From NCBI GenBank assembly GCA_045537295.1, contig JAZSPG010000054.1:1-12420 (forward strand): a stretch of DNA of 12,420 nt. The letters are read 5' to 3'. The notes under the pieces were generated by a model. It was not told where the DNA came from and ran no database searches. It worked only from the letters and a program-made list of their open reading frames with translations. Shown piece by piece: positions 1-5,413 of the stretch (position 1 is its first letter; each line of letters starts with the position of its first letter). This DNA comes from Scatosoma sp045537295. Its GTDB lineage: Bacteria; Bacillota; Clostridia; Christensenellales; Borkfalkiaceae. The translations under genes and the position numbers were made by a program.

Positions 1-24
1 GGATAGGTAAAAAATAATAACACG

Positions 25-54
25 AAAAAAGGGGTCTACCTATCGGCAGACCCT
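25..54 (-). terminator. Rho-independent terminator of rpsT
   Basis: Read on the minus strand, a hairpin lies about 30 bases past the rpsT stop codon. The arms GGGTCT (53-48) and AGACCC (37-32) pair over 6 bp. After an A/C mismatch, two more G-C pairs close on a 4-base loop. The 3' arm is followed directly by C and then TTTTTT (30-25). Stem plus T-run is the classical intrinsic terminator form. A second small AT-rich hairpin (CATATT 55-60 with AATATG 65-70) sits between the stop codon and the terminator. Confidence 0.85.
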
Positions 55-83
55 CATATTTTATAATATGATAATGGTACGAT

Positions 84-347
84 TTAGTTCAAAGCTTGAA
101 GTTTCTTTGCGAGCTTAGCTTTTCTATTGTTTGCGTTGTTCTTATGGATAACGCCTTTCGTAACCGCGCTGTCGATAGCGGAAACGGTTTCGGGATAAAG
201 CTTGGTCGCCTCTTCTTTGTTGCCTGCGTCTACTGCGTTAAGAAATTTCTTAATCTGAGTTTTCAACGCGGATTTAATCGCTTTGTTTTGCATCGTCTTT
301 TTCTCGATAACCAAAACTCTTTTCTTTGCGGATTTAATATTAGGCAT
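84..347 (-). CDS. rpsT: 30S ribosomal protein S20
   Basis: An 87-residue basic protein of normal S20 length that binds 16S rRNA early in assembly of the small subunit. It begins MPNIKSAKKRV, the typical S20 N terminus, and is lysine-rich with two or three long predicted helices, ending in a KAKLAKKLQ segment. The ATG at 347-345 is chosen because an SD, AAGGAG, lies 6 bases upstream and because the protein family starts exactly here. An in-frame upstream ATG at 386 would add 13 residues without family support. The gene is monocistronic by appearance: it has its own promoter (403-431) and terminator (25-54), and it diverges from murI. Confidence 0.97.
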   Translation of the reverse strand: MPNIKSAKKRVLVIEKKTMQNKAIKSALKTQIKKFLNAVDAGNKEEATKLYPETVSAIDSAVTKGVIHKNNANNRKAKLAKKLQALN

Positions 348-402
348 AATGTTCTCCTTCTGTTTTCCGAATTTTTCTTGCATCAATCTAATTGCGTAGA
401 TT

Positions 403-431
403 ATTTTAACATAATTTTTAGGGAATGTAAA
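403..431 (-). promoter_or_regulatory. Sigma-A-type promoter of rpsT
   Basis: On the minus strand TTTACA (431-426) and TAAAAT (408-403) are separated by exactly 17 bases. Each differs from the vegetative consensus at one position. The predicted transcript starts near 396, giving a leader of about 50 bases before the rpsT ATG. A perfect dyad, AATCTA (385-390) and TAGATT (397-402), spans the predicted start point. Confidence 0.75.
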
Positions 432-499
432 CTGTTTTTAAGGCAAAAAACTATGAAAAAGCATAAAAATTTATTTTTTTTATTTTTTGAGGGGTAAAA

Positions 500-1345
500 A
501 TGCAAATTTTCAAAGGCGGAATCGCTTTTTTCGATAGCGGTATCGGCGGTCTTACCGTTCTCAGCGAGGCAAAAAAACTTTTGCCGAACGAAATTTTTTA
601 TTACTACGGCGACAACGCGCGTGCGCCGTACGGGAATTTACCCAAAGAAAAAATAACGCAGTTCGTAACCGAGGCGTTCGATAGTTTCCAAACCTTACAG
701 GTAAAAGCATCAGTGCTGGCTTGTAATACGGCGACGGCGGTTTGTGCGGATACCTTACGCAAAAAATATCCCTTTGCCATTATCGGCGCAGAACCCGCCG
801 TGTTTTCCGCCGTCAAAGAGGGGAGCGAAATTCTCGTTCTGTCCACCCGTGCTACCTTTCAAAGCCAACGCTTTATAAAATTACTTGAACGCGCGCGCGC
901 AAAATATCCGACCGCTCGAATCACTCCTAAGTCTTGCGATAATTTGGCGGGCGCAATCGAACGCAATTTAACTGACCCCAGCTTTGATTTCACGCCGTAT
1001 CTACCCCCTGCGGATAAAAAGTATACGGCGGTGGTGCTGGGGTGTACTCATTATATTTATATTAAAGAAAAAATATCCTCTTACTATCATTGTCCCGCGA
1101 TAGACGGCAATGCGGGGATTGCAAACCGCCTCGCTTTTATCTTAAATGCTGACCCTTTTTGCGTAAAAAACGAAAAATATAGGGACGGGCGTCCACTCGT
1201 AACCTCGCCCCTCGGTTTTTCTGCAAAAGAGGGGGATAACGCGCTTTTGTCTGCATACTTGGGTGCGCCTATTTACTTTTTAGGCACGCAAAAACACTAC
1301 AATAAGTCCATTTACGAACAAATGTTCGCAAACCCTTGTAAATAA
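500..1345 (+). CDS. murI: Glutamate racemase
   Basis: A 281-residue cytoplasmic enzyme of usual MurI length that interconverts L- and D-glutamate, supplying the D-Glu that MurD adds to the peptidoglycan stem. The family landmarks are present: FFDSGIGGLTVL (residues 10-21, with the D12/S13 pair that contacts the substrate), YGDNARAPYG (36-45), LACNTAT with catalytic Cys75, and the second half-site LGCTH with catalytic Cys182. The ATG at 500 follows the SD GAGGGG (489-494) with a 5-base spacer. The gene diverges from rpsT across a 152-base AT-rich region in which I see no convincing plus-strand promoter. It lies about 150 bases before mraZ and is probably not part of the same primary transcript, although I see no strong terminator between them. 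Confidence 0.95.
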   Translation: MQIFKGGIAFFDSGIGGLTVLSEAKKLLPNEIFYYYGDNARAPYGNLPKEKITQFVTEAFDSFQTLQVKASVLACNTATAVCADTLRKKYPFAIIGAEPAVFSAVKEGSEILVLSTRATFQSQRFIKLLERARAKYPTARITPKSCDNLAGAIERNLTDPSFDFTPYLPPADKKYTAVVLGCTHYIYIKEKISSYYHCPAIDGNAGIANRLAFILNADPFCVKNEKYRDGRPLVTSPLGFSAKEGDNALLSAYLGAPIYFLGTQKHYNKSIYEQMFANPCK

Positions 1346-1360
1346 AGGGATTGAGTGGTT

Positions 1361-1397
1361 AAAAATCCCAAAAAAAATTGAAAAATTTTCAAAAAAA
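1361..1397 (+). promoter_or_regulatory. Phased A-tracts upstream of the mraZ promoter
   Basis: Runs of A occur at 1361-1365, 1370-1377, 1381-1385 and 1391-1397, with centres at about 1363, 1373.5, 1383 and 1394, close to one helical turn apart. Such phasing bends DNA, and A-rich DNA just upstream of a -35 box can act as an UP element. A 15-base near-palindrome, TTGAAAAATTTTCAA (1378-1392), is embedded in it. The direct observation is the spacing; the promoter-boosting role is inferred. Confidence 0.5.
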
Positions 1398-1410
1398 CAG
1401 GTCAAAACTA

Positions 1411-1439
1411 TTGACAATGGTTAAAAGTGGTTGTATAAT
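1411..1439 (+). promoter_or_regulatory. Sigma-A promoter of the dcw operon
   Basis: TTGACA (1411-1416) and TATAAT (1434-1439) are both perfect vegetative consensus hexamers with the ideal 17-base spacer. Transcription should begin near 1446, giving an mraZ leader of about 52 bases. It is the only strong promoter I can see on the plus strand, so it likely drives mraZ and the genes downstream. Confidence 0.92.
1418..1432 (+). promoter_or_regulatory. Putative MraZ operator repeats
   Basis: TGGTT occurs at 1418-1422 and again at 1428-1432, a 10-base period with a 5-base gap, inside the spacer of the mraZ promoter. A third copy is at 1356-1360; it shares the 9-mer TGGTTAAAA with the first. MraZ proteins bind short G-rich direct repeats near their own promoter: TGGGN units on a 10-bp period in E. 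coli and AAAGTGG-type boxes in mycoplasmas. The placement would allow direct occlusion of RNA polymerase, so autorepression by MraZ is the natural inference. Binding is not shown by sequence alone. Confidence 0.65.
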
Positions 1440-1452
1440 ATATACAAGACTA

Positions 1453-1470
1453 TTTTATCGAGAGATAAAG
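1453..1470 (+). other. Hairpin with GAGA loop in the mraZ leader
   Basis: TTTATC (1454-1459) and GATAAA (1464-1469) pair over 6 bp around the loop GAGA (1460-1463), a GNRA tetraloop closed by C-G; T1453 and G1470 can add a wobble pair. It lies at the 5' end of the predicted leader, ahead of the SD at 1482-1488. It could stabilise the 5' end of the mRNA; no function is proven. Confidence 0.4.
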
Positions 1471-1497
1471 AGGAAAAAACGAAGGAGGGAAGTCGAA

Positions 1498-1923
1498 ATG
1501 TTCAAAGGCGTATTCGAACATCAGCTTGACGATAAAAACCGACTGCGTATTCCCTCCAAGTTTAAAAAGGAACTGACGGGGGAACACGGTGAAAAGACGT
1601 ACAGTTTCTTCCGCGGTATGAACAACTGCATTTGCGTAATGGCGGACGAGCTGTTGGACGAAACCATCAGCGTGCTTGCCGAGGAGGGTATTTCCGAATC
1701 GAGCGAGGCGTCGACTTTATTCTTCGGGAATATTTTCTCGGCGGAAGAGGACGCACAGGGCAGGGTGGTGTTACCTACCGTTTTGAAAAAGATGGCGGGT
1801 ATTACGAAAAATATCATTACGCTGGGCAAGGGCAAGCGCCTTGAAATTTGGTCGGCGGAAAGGTATTACGCGTATATCGAGGGTATCGATTACGATACGG
1901 AGCTGAAAAAGTTGGGGATTTAA
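1498..1923 (+). CDS. mraZ: Transcriptional regulator MraZ
   Basis: A 141-residue protein of standard MraZ length. It carries two AbrB/SpoVT-like half-domains, each with the DxxxR motif that contacts DNA: DDKNR at residues 11-15 (followed by LRIP) and DAQGR at 85-89 (followed by VVLP). MraZ forms ring-shaped oligomers and, where studied, represses its own dcw operon. The ATG at 1498 is chosen because the SD AAGGAGG (1482-1488) is 9 bases upstream and MFKGVFEHQLDDKNR is the canonical N terminus. A longer frame reaching back to 1378 would run through the promoter and is rejected. It is the first gene after the consensus promoter, with candidate binding repeats in the promoter spacer. The rsmH start follows its stop after 3 bases, so the two are probably translationally coupled. 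Confidence 0.96.
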   Translation: MFKGVFEHQLDDKNRLRIPSKFKKELTGEHGEKTYSFFRGMNNCICVMADELLDETISVLAEEGISESSEASTLFFGNIFSAEEDAQGRVVLPTVLKKMAGITKNIITLGKGKRLEIWSAERYYAYIEGIDYDTELKKLGI

Positions 1924-1926
1924 TCA

Positions 1927-2865
1927 ATGTTAGAGTTTTCGCACAAATCCGTTATGCTGGAAGAATGTATGCAAGGTCTTGCCTTGAAAGAGGGTGGCGT
2001 GTGGTTTGACGGAACGGTTGGCGGAGGCGGTCATTCCTTTGAAATCCTGAACAGAACCTCGCCGAGCGGTAGATTAATCGCGACGGATTTAGACGACGAG
2101 GCAATCGAGGCGTCAAACAAACGGCTTTCGAGTTTTACGGGGCGGTTTCAAATATATAAATCGAATTATAAAGACTACGAACGGGTGTTCGAAATTGCGG
2201 GTATTGATAAAATCGACGGCGCAATTTTGGATTTCGGGGTATCTTCGCATCAAATCGACGACGAGGATAGGGGTTTTTCTTATAAGATAGCTTCCGCGCC
2301 TTTGGATATGAGAATGGATAGAAACTCGCCTTTGACGGCGGAAATTATCCTCAACACCTATTCGGAAGAAAAGCTGACGAGAATACTGAAAATGTACGGC
2401 GAAGAACCGTTTGCTAAGCAAATCGCGCGAAACGTCGTAAAATACCGCGAAACCAAGCCGTTAAAAACTTCGGGGGAGTTTGCGGAAATTATCCAAAAGA
2501 GTATTCCCGCGAAATTCCGTTACGGCGCGCCTTGCGAAAGAAAGAGTTTCCAAGCGCTGAGAATTGAAGTCAACGGTGAATTAGACGGGCTTTACGAGTT
2601 AACGCTTTCGCTGGCAAGACGCTTGAAAAAAGGCGGGCGGTTGGTCATTTTAACCTTCCAGTCGTTAGAGGACAGGATAGTAAAAGAGGCGTTCAAATAT
2701 TTAGAGAACCCTTGCAGATGTCCGTCGAGCTTTCCCGTTTGCGTATGCGGGAAGAAACCTGAAATAAAGATAATTACGAAAAAGCCGATTACGGCAAGCG
2801 AAAAAGAGCTTGAAGAAAATTCGAGAAGTAAATGCGCGAAACTTCGGATAGCCGAAAGAATTTAA
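1927..2865 (+). CDS. rsmH: 16S rRNA (cytosine-1402-N4)-methyltransferase
   Basis: A 312-residue SAM-dependent methyltransferase (also called MraW) that makes N4-methylcytidine at C1402 in the ribosomal decoding centre. Visible landmarks are HKSVMLEE near the start, the SAM-binding loop GTVGGGGHS (29-37), LDFGVSSHQID (101-111), RGFSYK and PLDMRMD (115-131), SFQALRIEVNGEL (207-219) and GGRLVILTFQSLEDR (236-250). A four-cysteine cluster (263, 265, 272, 274) and the C-terminal KPI...E...N.RS...KLR region are also typical of the family. Length is normal. The ATG lies 3 bases after mraZ, with GGGGA inside the mraZ end serving as a weak SD. The mraZ-rsmH pairing at the head of the dcw cluster is highly conserved across bacteria. 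Confidence 0.96.
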   Translation: MLEFSHKSVMLEECMQGLALKEGGVWFDGTVGGGGHSFEILNRTSPSGRLIATDLDDEAIEASNKRLSSFTGRFQIYKSNYKDYERVFEIAGIDKIDGAILDFGVSSHQIDDEDRGFSYKIASAPLDMRMDRNSPLTAEIILNTYSEEKLTRILKMYGEEPFAKQIARNVVKYRETKPLKTSGEFAEIIQKSIPAKFRYGAPCERKSFQALRIEVNGELDGLYELTLSLARRLKKGGRLVILTFQSLEDRIVKEAFKYLENPCRCPSSFPVCVCGKKPEIKIITKKPITASEKELEENSRSKCAKLRIAERI

Positions 2866-2868
2866 TAA

Positions 2869-2928
2869 ATGCAACAAAAGTCGAAAACGGAAGATAAGGG
2901 AAAAGAAAAATATCGGGAAAAACGATAG
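2869..2928 (+). CDS. Possible 19-residue micro-ORF between rsmH and ftsL
   Basis: Three bases after the rsmH stop, an ATG opens a 19-codon frame, MQQKSKTEDKGKEKYREKR, ending in TAG. It is almost entirely charged or polar. No good SD precedes it, only GAAAGAA inside the end of rsmH. It could be a translated leader peptide, a coupling cistron that carries ribosomes toward ftsL, or chance. I recognise no family. Confidence 0.2.
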   Translation: MQQKSKTEDKGKEKYREKR

Positions 2929-2945
2929 ATACGGAGGAAAGAGCA

Positions 2946-3584
2946 ATGGCAACTTTACAGTTGGAAAAGAACGCGGTGTTTACCGTAGAAGATGAGGCGC
3001 AAAAGCATAACGCGCAAATAAGCGAGCGTTACCGTAGATTGCAAGACGCCGAGGCGGACCAGTTCGGTTCGTCTACTGTAAGCGCGCCCGTTGCAACCGC
3101 AACCGTTGCTCCCGAAAAAACCGTTCAGCCGGTATTTGAACAAACGCCTGCGTTGGCGCAAGCTCCGCAAGTGACGGAATACGTGCGTTCGCGTATCGAA
3201 ACGCCTGTGTTCACCACGGAAAAATTCAGCAATATGACGGCTACGGCGCAAGCTACGCCCGTAATCAGCGCGCCCGTTGCGCCTATGCCCGTAGAGGTGT
3301 ATGCGCCCGTGCAAGCGGTGGAAAAAGAAGAACAATATTCGCTTACGCGTATGGCGAAAGCGGTTATCGCGGTGTTTGCGACGCTGGTAGTTGCGATGCT
3401 TACCTTGATTTGCATTAACACGCAAATTATCAATCAAAAGACTATCCGTATTCAAAACTTAGAAGAAAAAAGACAGGAATTGATAGAGCAGAACGCGGAA
3501 ATTCAACGCAGAATCGAAAGAGCGCAATCGGACGAAACTATCCGTGAATACGCGCAATCGCAAGGAATGATTTTAGGCGAATGA
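2946..3584 (+). CDS. ftsL: FtsL-like cell division protein with long cytoplasmic N terminus
   Basis: A 212-residue bitopic membrane protein. Residues 1-40 look helical and charged. Residues 43-127 are rich in Ala, Pro, Val and Thr, with repeated SAPVA units, and are probably disordered. One membrane segment spans about 136-158. An outside coiled coil (about 163-196, LEEKRQELIEQNAEIQRRIE) and a short IREYAQSQGMI end follow. This TM plus coiled coil and the location between rsmH and the PBP gene fit FtsL, which pairs with DivIC and FtsQ/DivIB to recruit and activate FtsW and the PBP. Sequence conservation in FtsL is low, so the name rests on architecture and position. FtsL is usually about 100-120 residues, so the cytoplasmic part here is unusually long. 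The SD GGAGG (2933-2937) lies 8 bases before the ATG. Three different stop codons follow in frame (TGA TAA TAG, 3582-3590). Confidence 0.85.
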   Translation: MATLQLEKNAVFTVEDEAQKHNAQISERYRRLQDAEADQFGSSTVSAPVATATVAPEKTVQPVFEQTPALAQAPQVTEYVRSRIETPVFTTEKFSNMTATAQATPVISAPVAPMPVEVYAPVQAVEKEEQYSLTRMAKAVIAVFATLVVAMLTLICINTQIINQKTIRIQNLEEKRQELIEQNAEIQRRIERAQSDETIREYAQSQGMILGE

Positions 3585-3598
3585 TAATAGAATAATAA

Positions 3599-3624
3599 AA
3601 AACCCTCAAAGGCGGTGTTTTATT
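3599..3624 (+). promoter_or_regulatory. SD, foldable hairpin and AUU start of the PBP gene
   Basis: AAGGCGGTG (3609-3617) matches the ideal SD AAGGAGGTG at 8 of 9 bases; its AGGCGG core ends 6 bases before ATT at 3622. AAAACCC (3599-3605) can pair with GGTGTTTT (3614-3621) over 7 bp with one bulged U, which would hide half of the SD and the bases just before the start codon. The site is the only credible ribosome-binding site for the PBP gene. Confidence 0.55.
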
Positions 3625-5379
3625 ATCAAGCGTTTAGACGATAAACAATATTCCATATCCATTTTACGAAAGAGGTTATTTGCCGTTGTTTTGGCAATAA
3701 CCTTTCTTTTTTGCTTTCTTTTCGCGCGTTTTTTTTACGTGCAGGTCATTTGGCAAGAAGAATTAAACTACAAAGCGCTCGACCAGTGGACACGGGAAAT
3801 CCCCATCGTCGCTGAGCGCGGAAAAATCACCGATAGGAACGGTGTAGTGCTTGCGGATAACCGCACGGCGTACACCGTTTTTGCTCGCTCTAACGCCGTT
3901 GCGGACAAGACGAAAACGGCGGGGCTGTTGGCGCAAACGCTGGGTTTGGATTCTACGGCTCTGTATGAAAAAATGACCAAGAAAAAGGCGTCGGAAATAA
4001 CGATTGCCAAACGGGTGAGTAAGGAAAAGGTACAAAACCTGTCCGCGCTTACGCTGGACGGTGTATATTATTCGCGGGACAATATCCGTTATTATCCCAA
4101 GTCGGACGCGCTTTGTCAGGTGATAGGTTTTACTTCCGTGGATAATACGGGTACGACGGGGATTGAAAAATACTACGAAAAATATTTAGCGGGTAAAAAC
4201 GGCGAGTTGTTATACGAAACGGATTTGGTGGGTATTGATATCGAAGGGAGCGTGGCTACTTATCTACCCGCCGAGGACGGATACAATATAGAACTTACCA
4301 TTGATTACGGGATACAGGAAATCGTGGAAAGCGCGCTGGAAAAAGTTTTTGCGACGTCCTCGCCCGTGTCGGCGGAATGTATCGTTTTGGACGTAAATAA
4401 TTTTGAAATTTTGGCGTTGGCAAATTACCCGTCGTACAATCTCAACGAAGTACCCAGAGAGGATTTAAGCGCACTGAATAAACTTTCGCGCAACGCCTTG
4501 GTTTGCGATATTTACGAACCTGGTTCTACCTTCAAAATCATCACTTCGGCGATAAATTTAGAGGAATATTATCAAGGCAACCCCCGCGCGTATTCCCCGC
4601 AACGCATTTTTTCGAGTTCGCGAACGCGTTCGGTGGACGGTACGACGGTAAAATGTTGGAGCAACCACGCAAACGGAAAGCATTGCAACCAAACGCTTGC
4701 CGAGGCGTTGAACAATAGCTGTAACCCCTGTTTTACGGATATGGCGCTGTCTTTGGGTACGGACGCATTTTACAAATACCTTTCGGCGTTCGGGTTTGGC
4801 AAAAAAACGGGTATAGATTATGGTGGGGAGGCGTACGGGCTATTGTTACCGCAAACAGCGGTGCGGAATTGCGACCTTGCCCGTATCGGTTTCGGACAAA
4901 CGGTGGCGGTGTCGGGTATACAGCTTGCCTGCGCCACCGCCTCGGCGATAAACGGCGGGTATTATTACCAACCGCATTTGGTAAAGCGCGTCTACGATAA
5001 TTACGGGTATACCGTAGAGGAAGCGGAAAATAAACCGAAGGCGAGAACGGTAAGCGAAAAGACCTCTAAAATTTTAGCGGAAATGTTGGAGGGGGTTGTT
5101 CGGGACGGTAGCGGTAAAAAGGCGTTTATAGACGGCTATCGCGTCGGTGGCAAAACAGGTACGGCGCAAAAGTACGAGAACGGACGGATAGCCTCGGGAA
5201 AGTACGTTTCGTCGTTTATCGGGTTCTTTCCCGTCAACGCACCCAAATACCTCGCGCTCGTGATTGTAAACGAACCGCAAGGGGCGTATTACGGTTCGGT
5301 AGTCGCCGCGCCCGTCGCAGGCGAAATTTTTAACGGGATTATTTCCTTAAAAAACATACAACCGAGTTTTACGGAATAG
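3622..5379 (+). CDS. ftsI: Class B penicillin-binding protein (FtsI/SpoVD type)
   Basis: A septal DD-transpeptidase of about 585 residues that cross-links glycan strands made by FtsW. Numbering from the ATT at 3622: a positive cluster RKR before one membrane anchor (about 18-42), then the N-terminal pedestal with ERGKITDRNGVVLA. The transpeptidase domain has STFK (Ser302 nucleophile), SCN (366-368) and KTGT (511-514). KCW (Cys345) and SCN (Cys367) match the redox cysteine pair described in B. subtilis SpoVD, with an extra Cys355 between. There is no C-terminal PASTA domain, unlike many SpoVD and PBP2B proteins. No ATG, GTG or TTG lies in frame between the stop at 3574-3576 and TTG 3691. Starting at TTG 3691 would cut off the RKR cluster and part of the membrane segment and has no SD, so I prefer ATT 3622 (or ATC 3625). 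An assembly error that removed a normal start is the main alternative. Confidence 0.92.
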   Translation: MIKRLDDKQYSISILRKRLFAVVLAITFLFCFLFARFFYVQVIWQEELNYKALDQWTREIPIVAERGKITDRNGVVLADNRTAYTVFARSNAVADKTKTAGLLAQTLGLDSTALYEKMTKKKASEITIAKRVSKEKVQNLSALTLDGVYYSRDNIRYYPKSDALCQVIGFTSVDNTGTTGIEKYYEKYLAGKNGELLYETDLVGIDIEGSVATYLPAEDGYNIELTIDYGIQEIVESALEKVFATSSPVSAECIVLDVNNFEILALANYPSYNLNEVPREDLSALNKLSRNALVCDIYEPGSTFKIITSAINLEEYYQGNPRAYSPQRIFSSSRTRSVDGTTVKCWSNHANGKHCNQTLAEALNNSCNPCFTDMALSLGTDAFYKYLSAFGFGKKTGIDYGGEAYGLLLPQTAVRNCDLARIGFGQTVAVSGIQLACATASAINGGYYYQPHLVKRVYDNYGYTVEEAENKPKARTVSEKTSKILAEMLEGVVRDGSGKKAFIDGYRVGGKTGTAQKYENGRIASGKYVSSFIGFFPVNAPKYLALVIVNEPQGAYYGSVVAAPVAGEIFNGIISLKNIQPSFTE

Positions 5380-5413
5380 AATATAATATCGAAGAAAACG
5401 GGTGGTGTTGATT

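Noticed and set aside
96..497. Open frame on the plus strand across rpsT
   Set aside because: It is antisense to the clearly real rpsT gene and has no SD or family resemblance.
890..900. Alternating CG run in murI, with similar runs at 6264-6273 and 9029-9038
   Set aside because: Each simply encodes Ala-Arg-Ala with GCG and CGC codons in a CpG-rich genome; no further structure is seen.
1347..1369. GGGATT/AATCCC hairpin after murI as a terminator
   Set aside because: Stem of 6 bp with an 11-base loop and an A-run, not a U-run, follows on the plus strand; it does not have terminator form for murI.
2955..3455. Long open frame antisense to ftsL
   Set aside because: Rich in Arg and His as expected from the reverse complement of an Ala/Val/Pro-rich gene; no start signal and no recognisable domain.
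5382..5387. TATAAT in the gap before murE, a possible internal promoter
   Set aside because: No -35-like hexamer lies 16-18 bases upstream and there is no extended -10 TG; the gap is AT-rich, so a chance match is likely.
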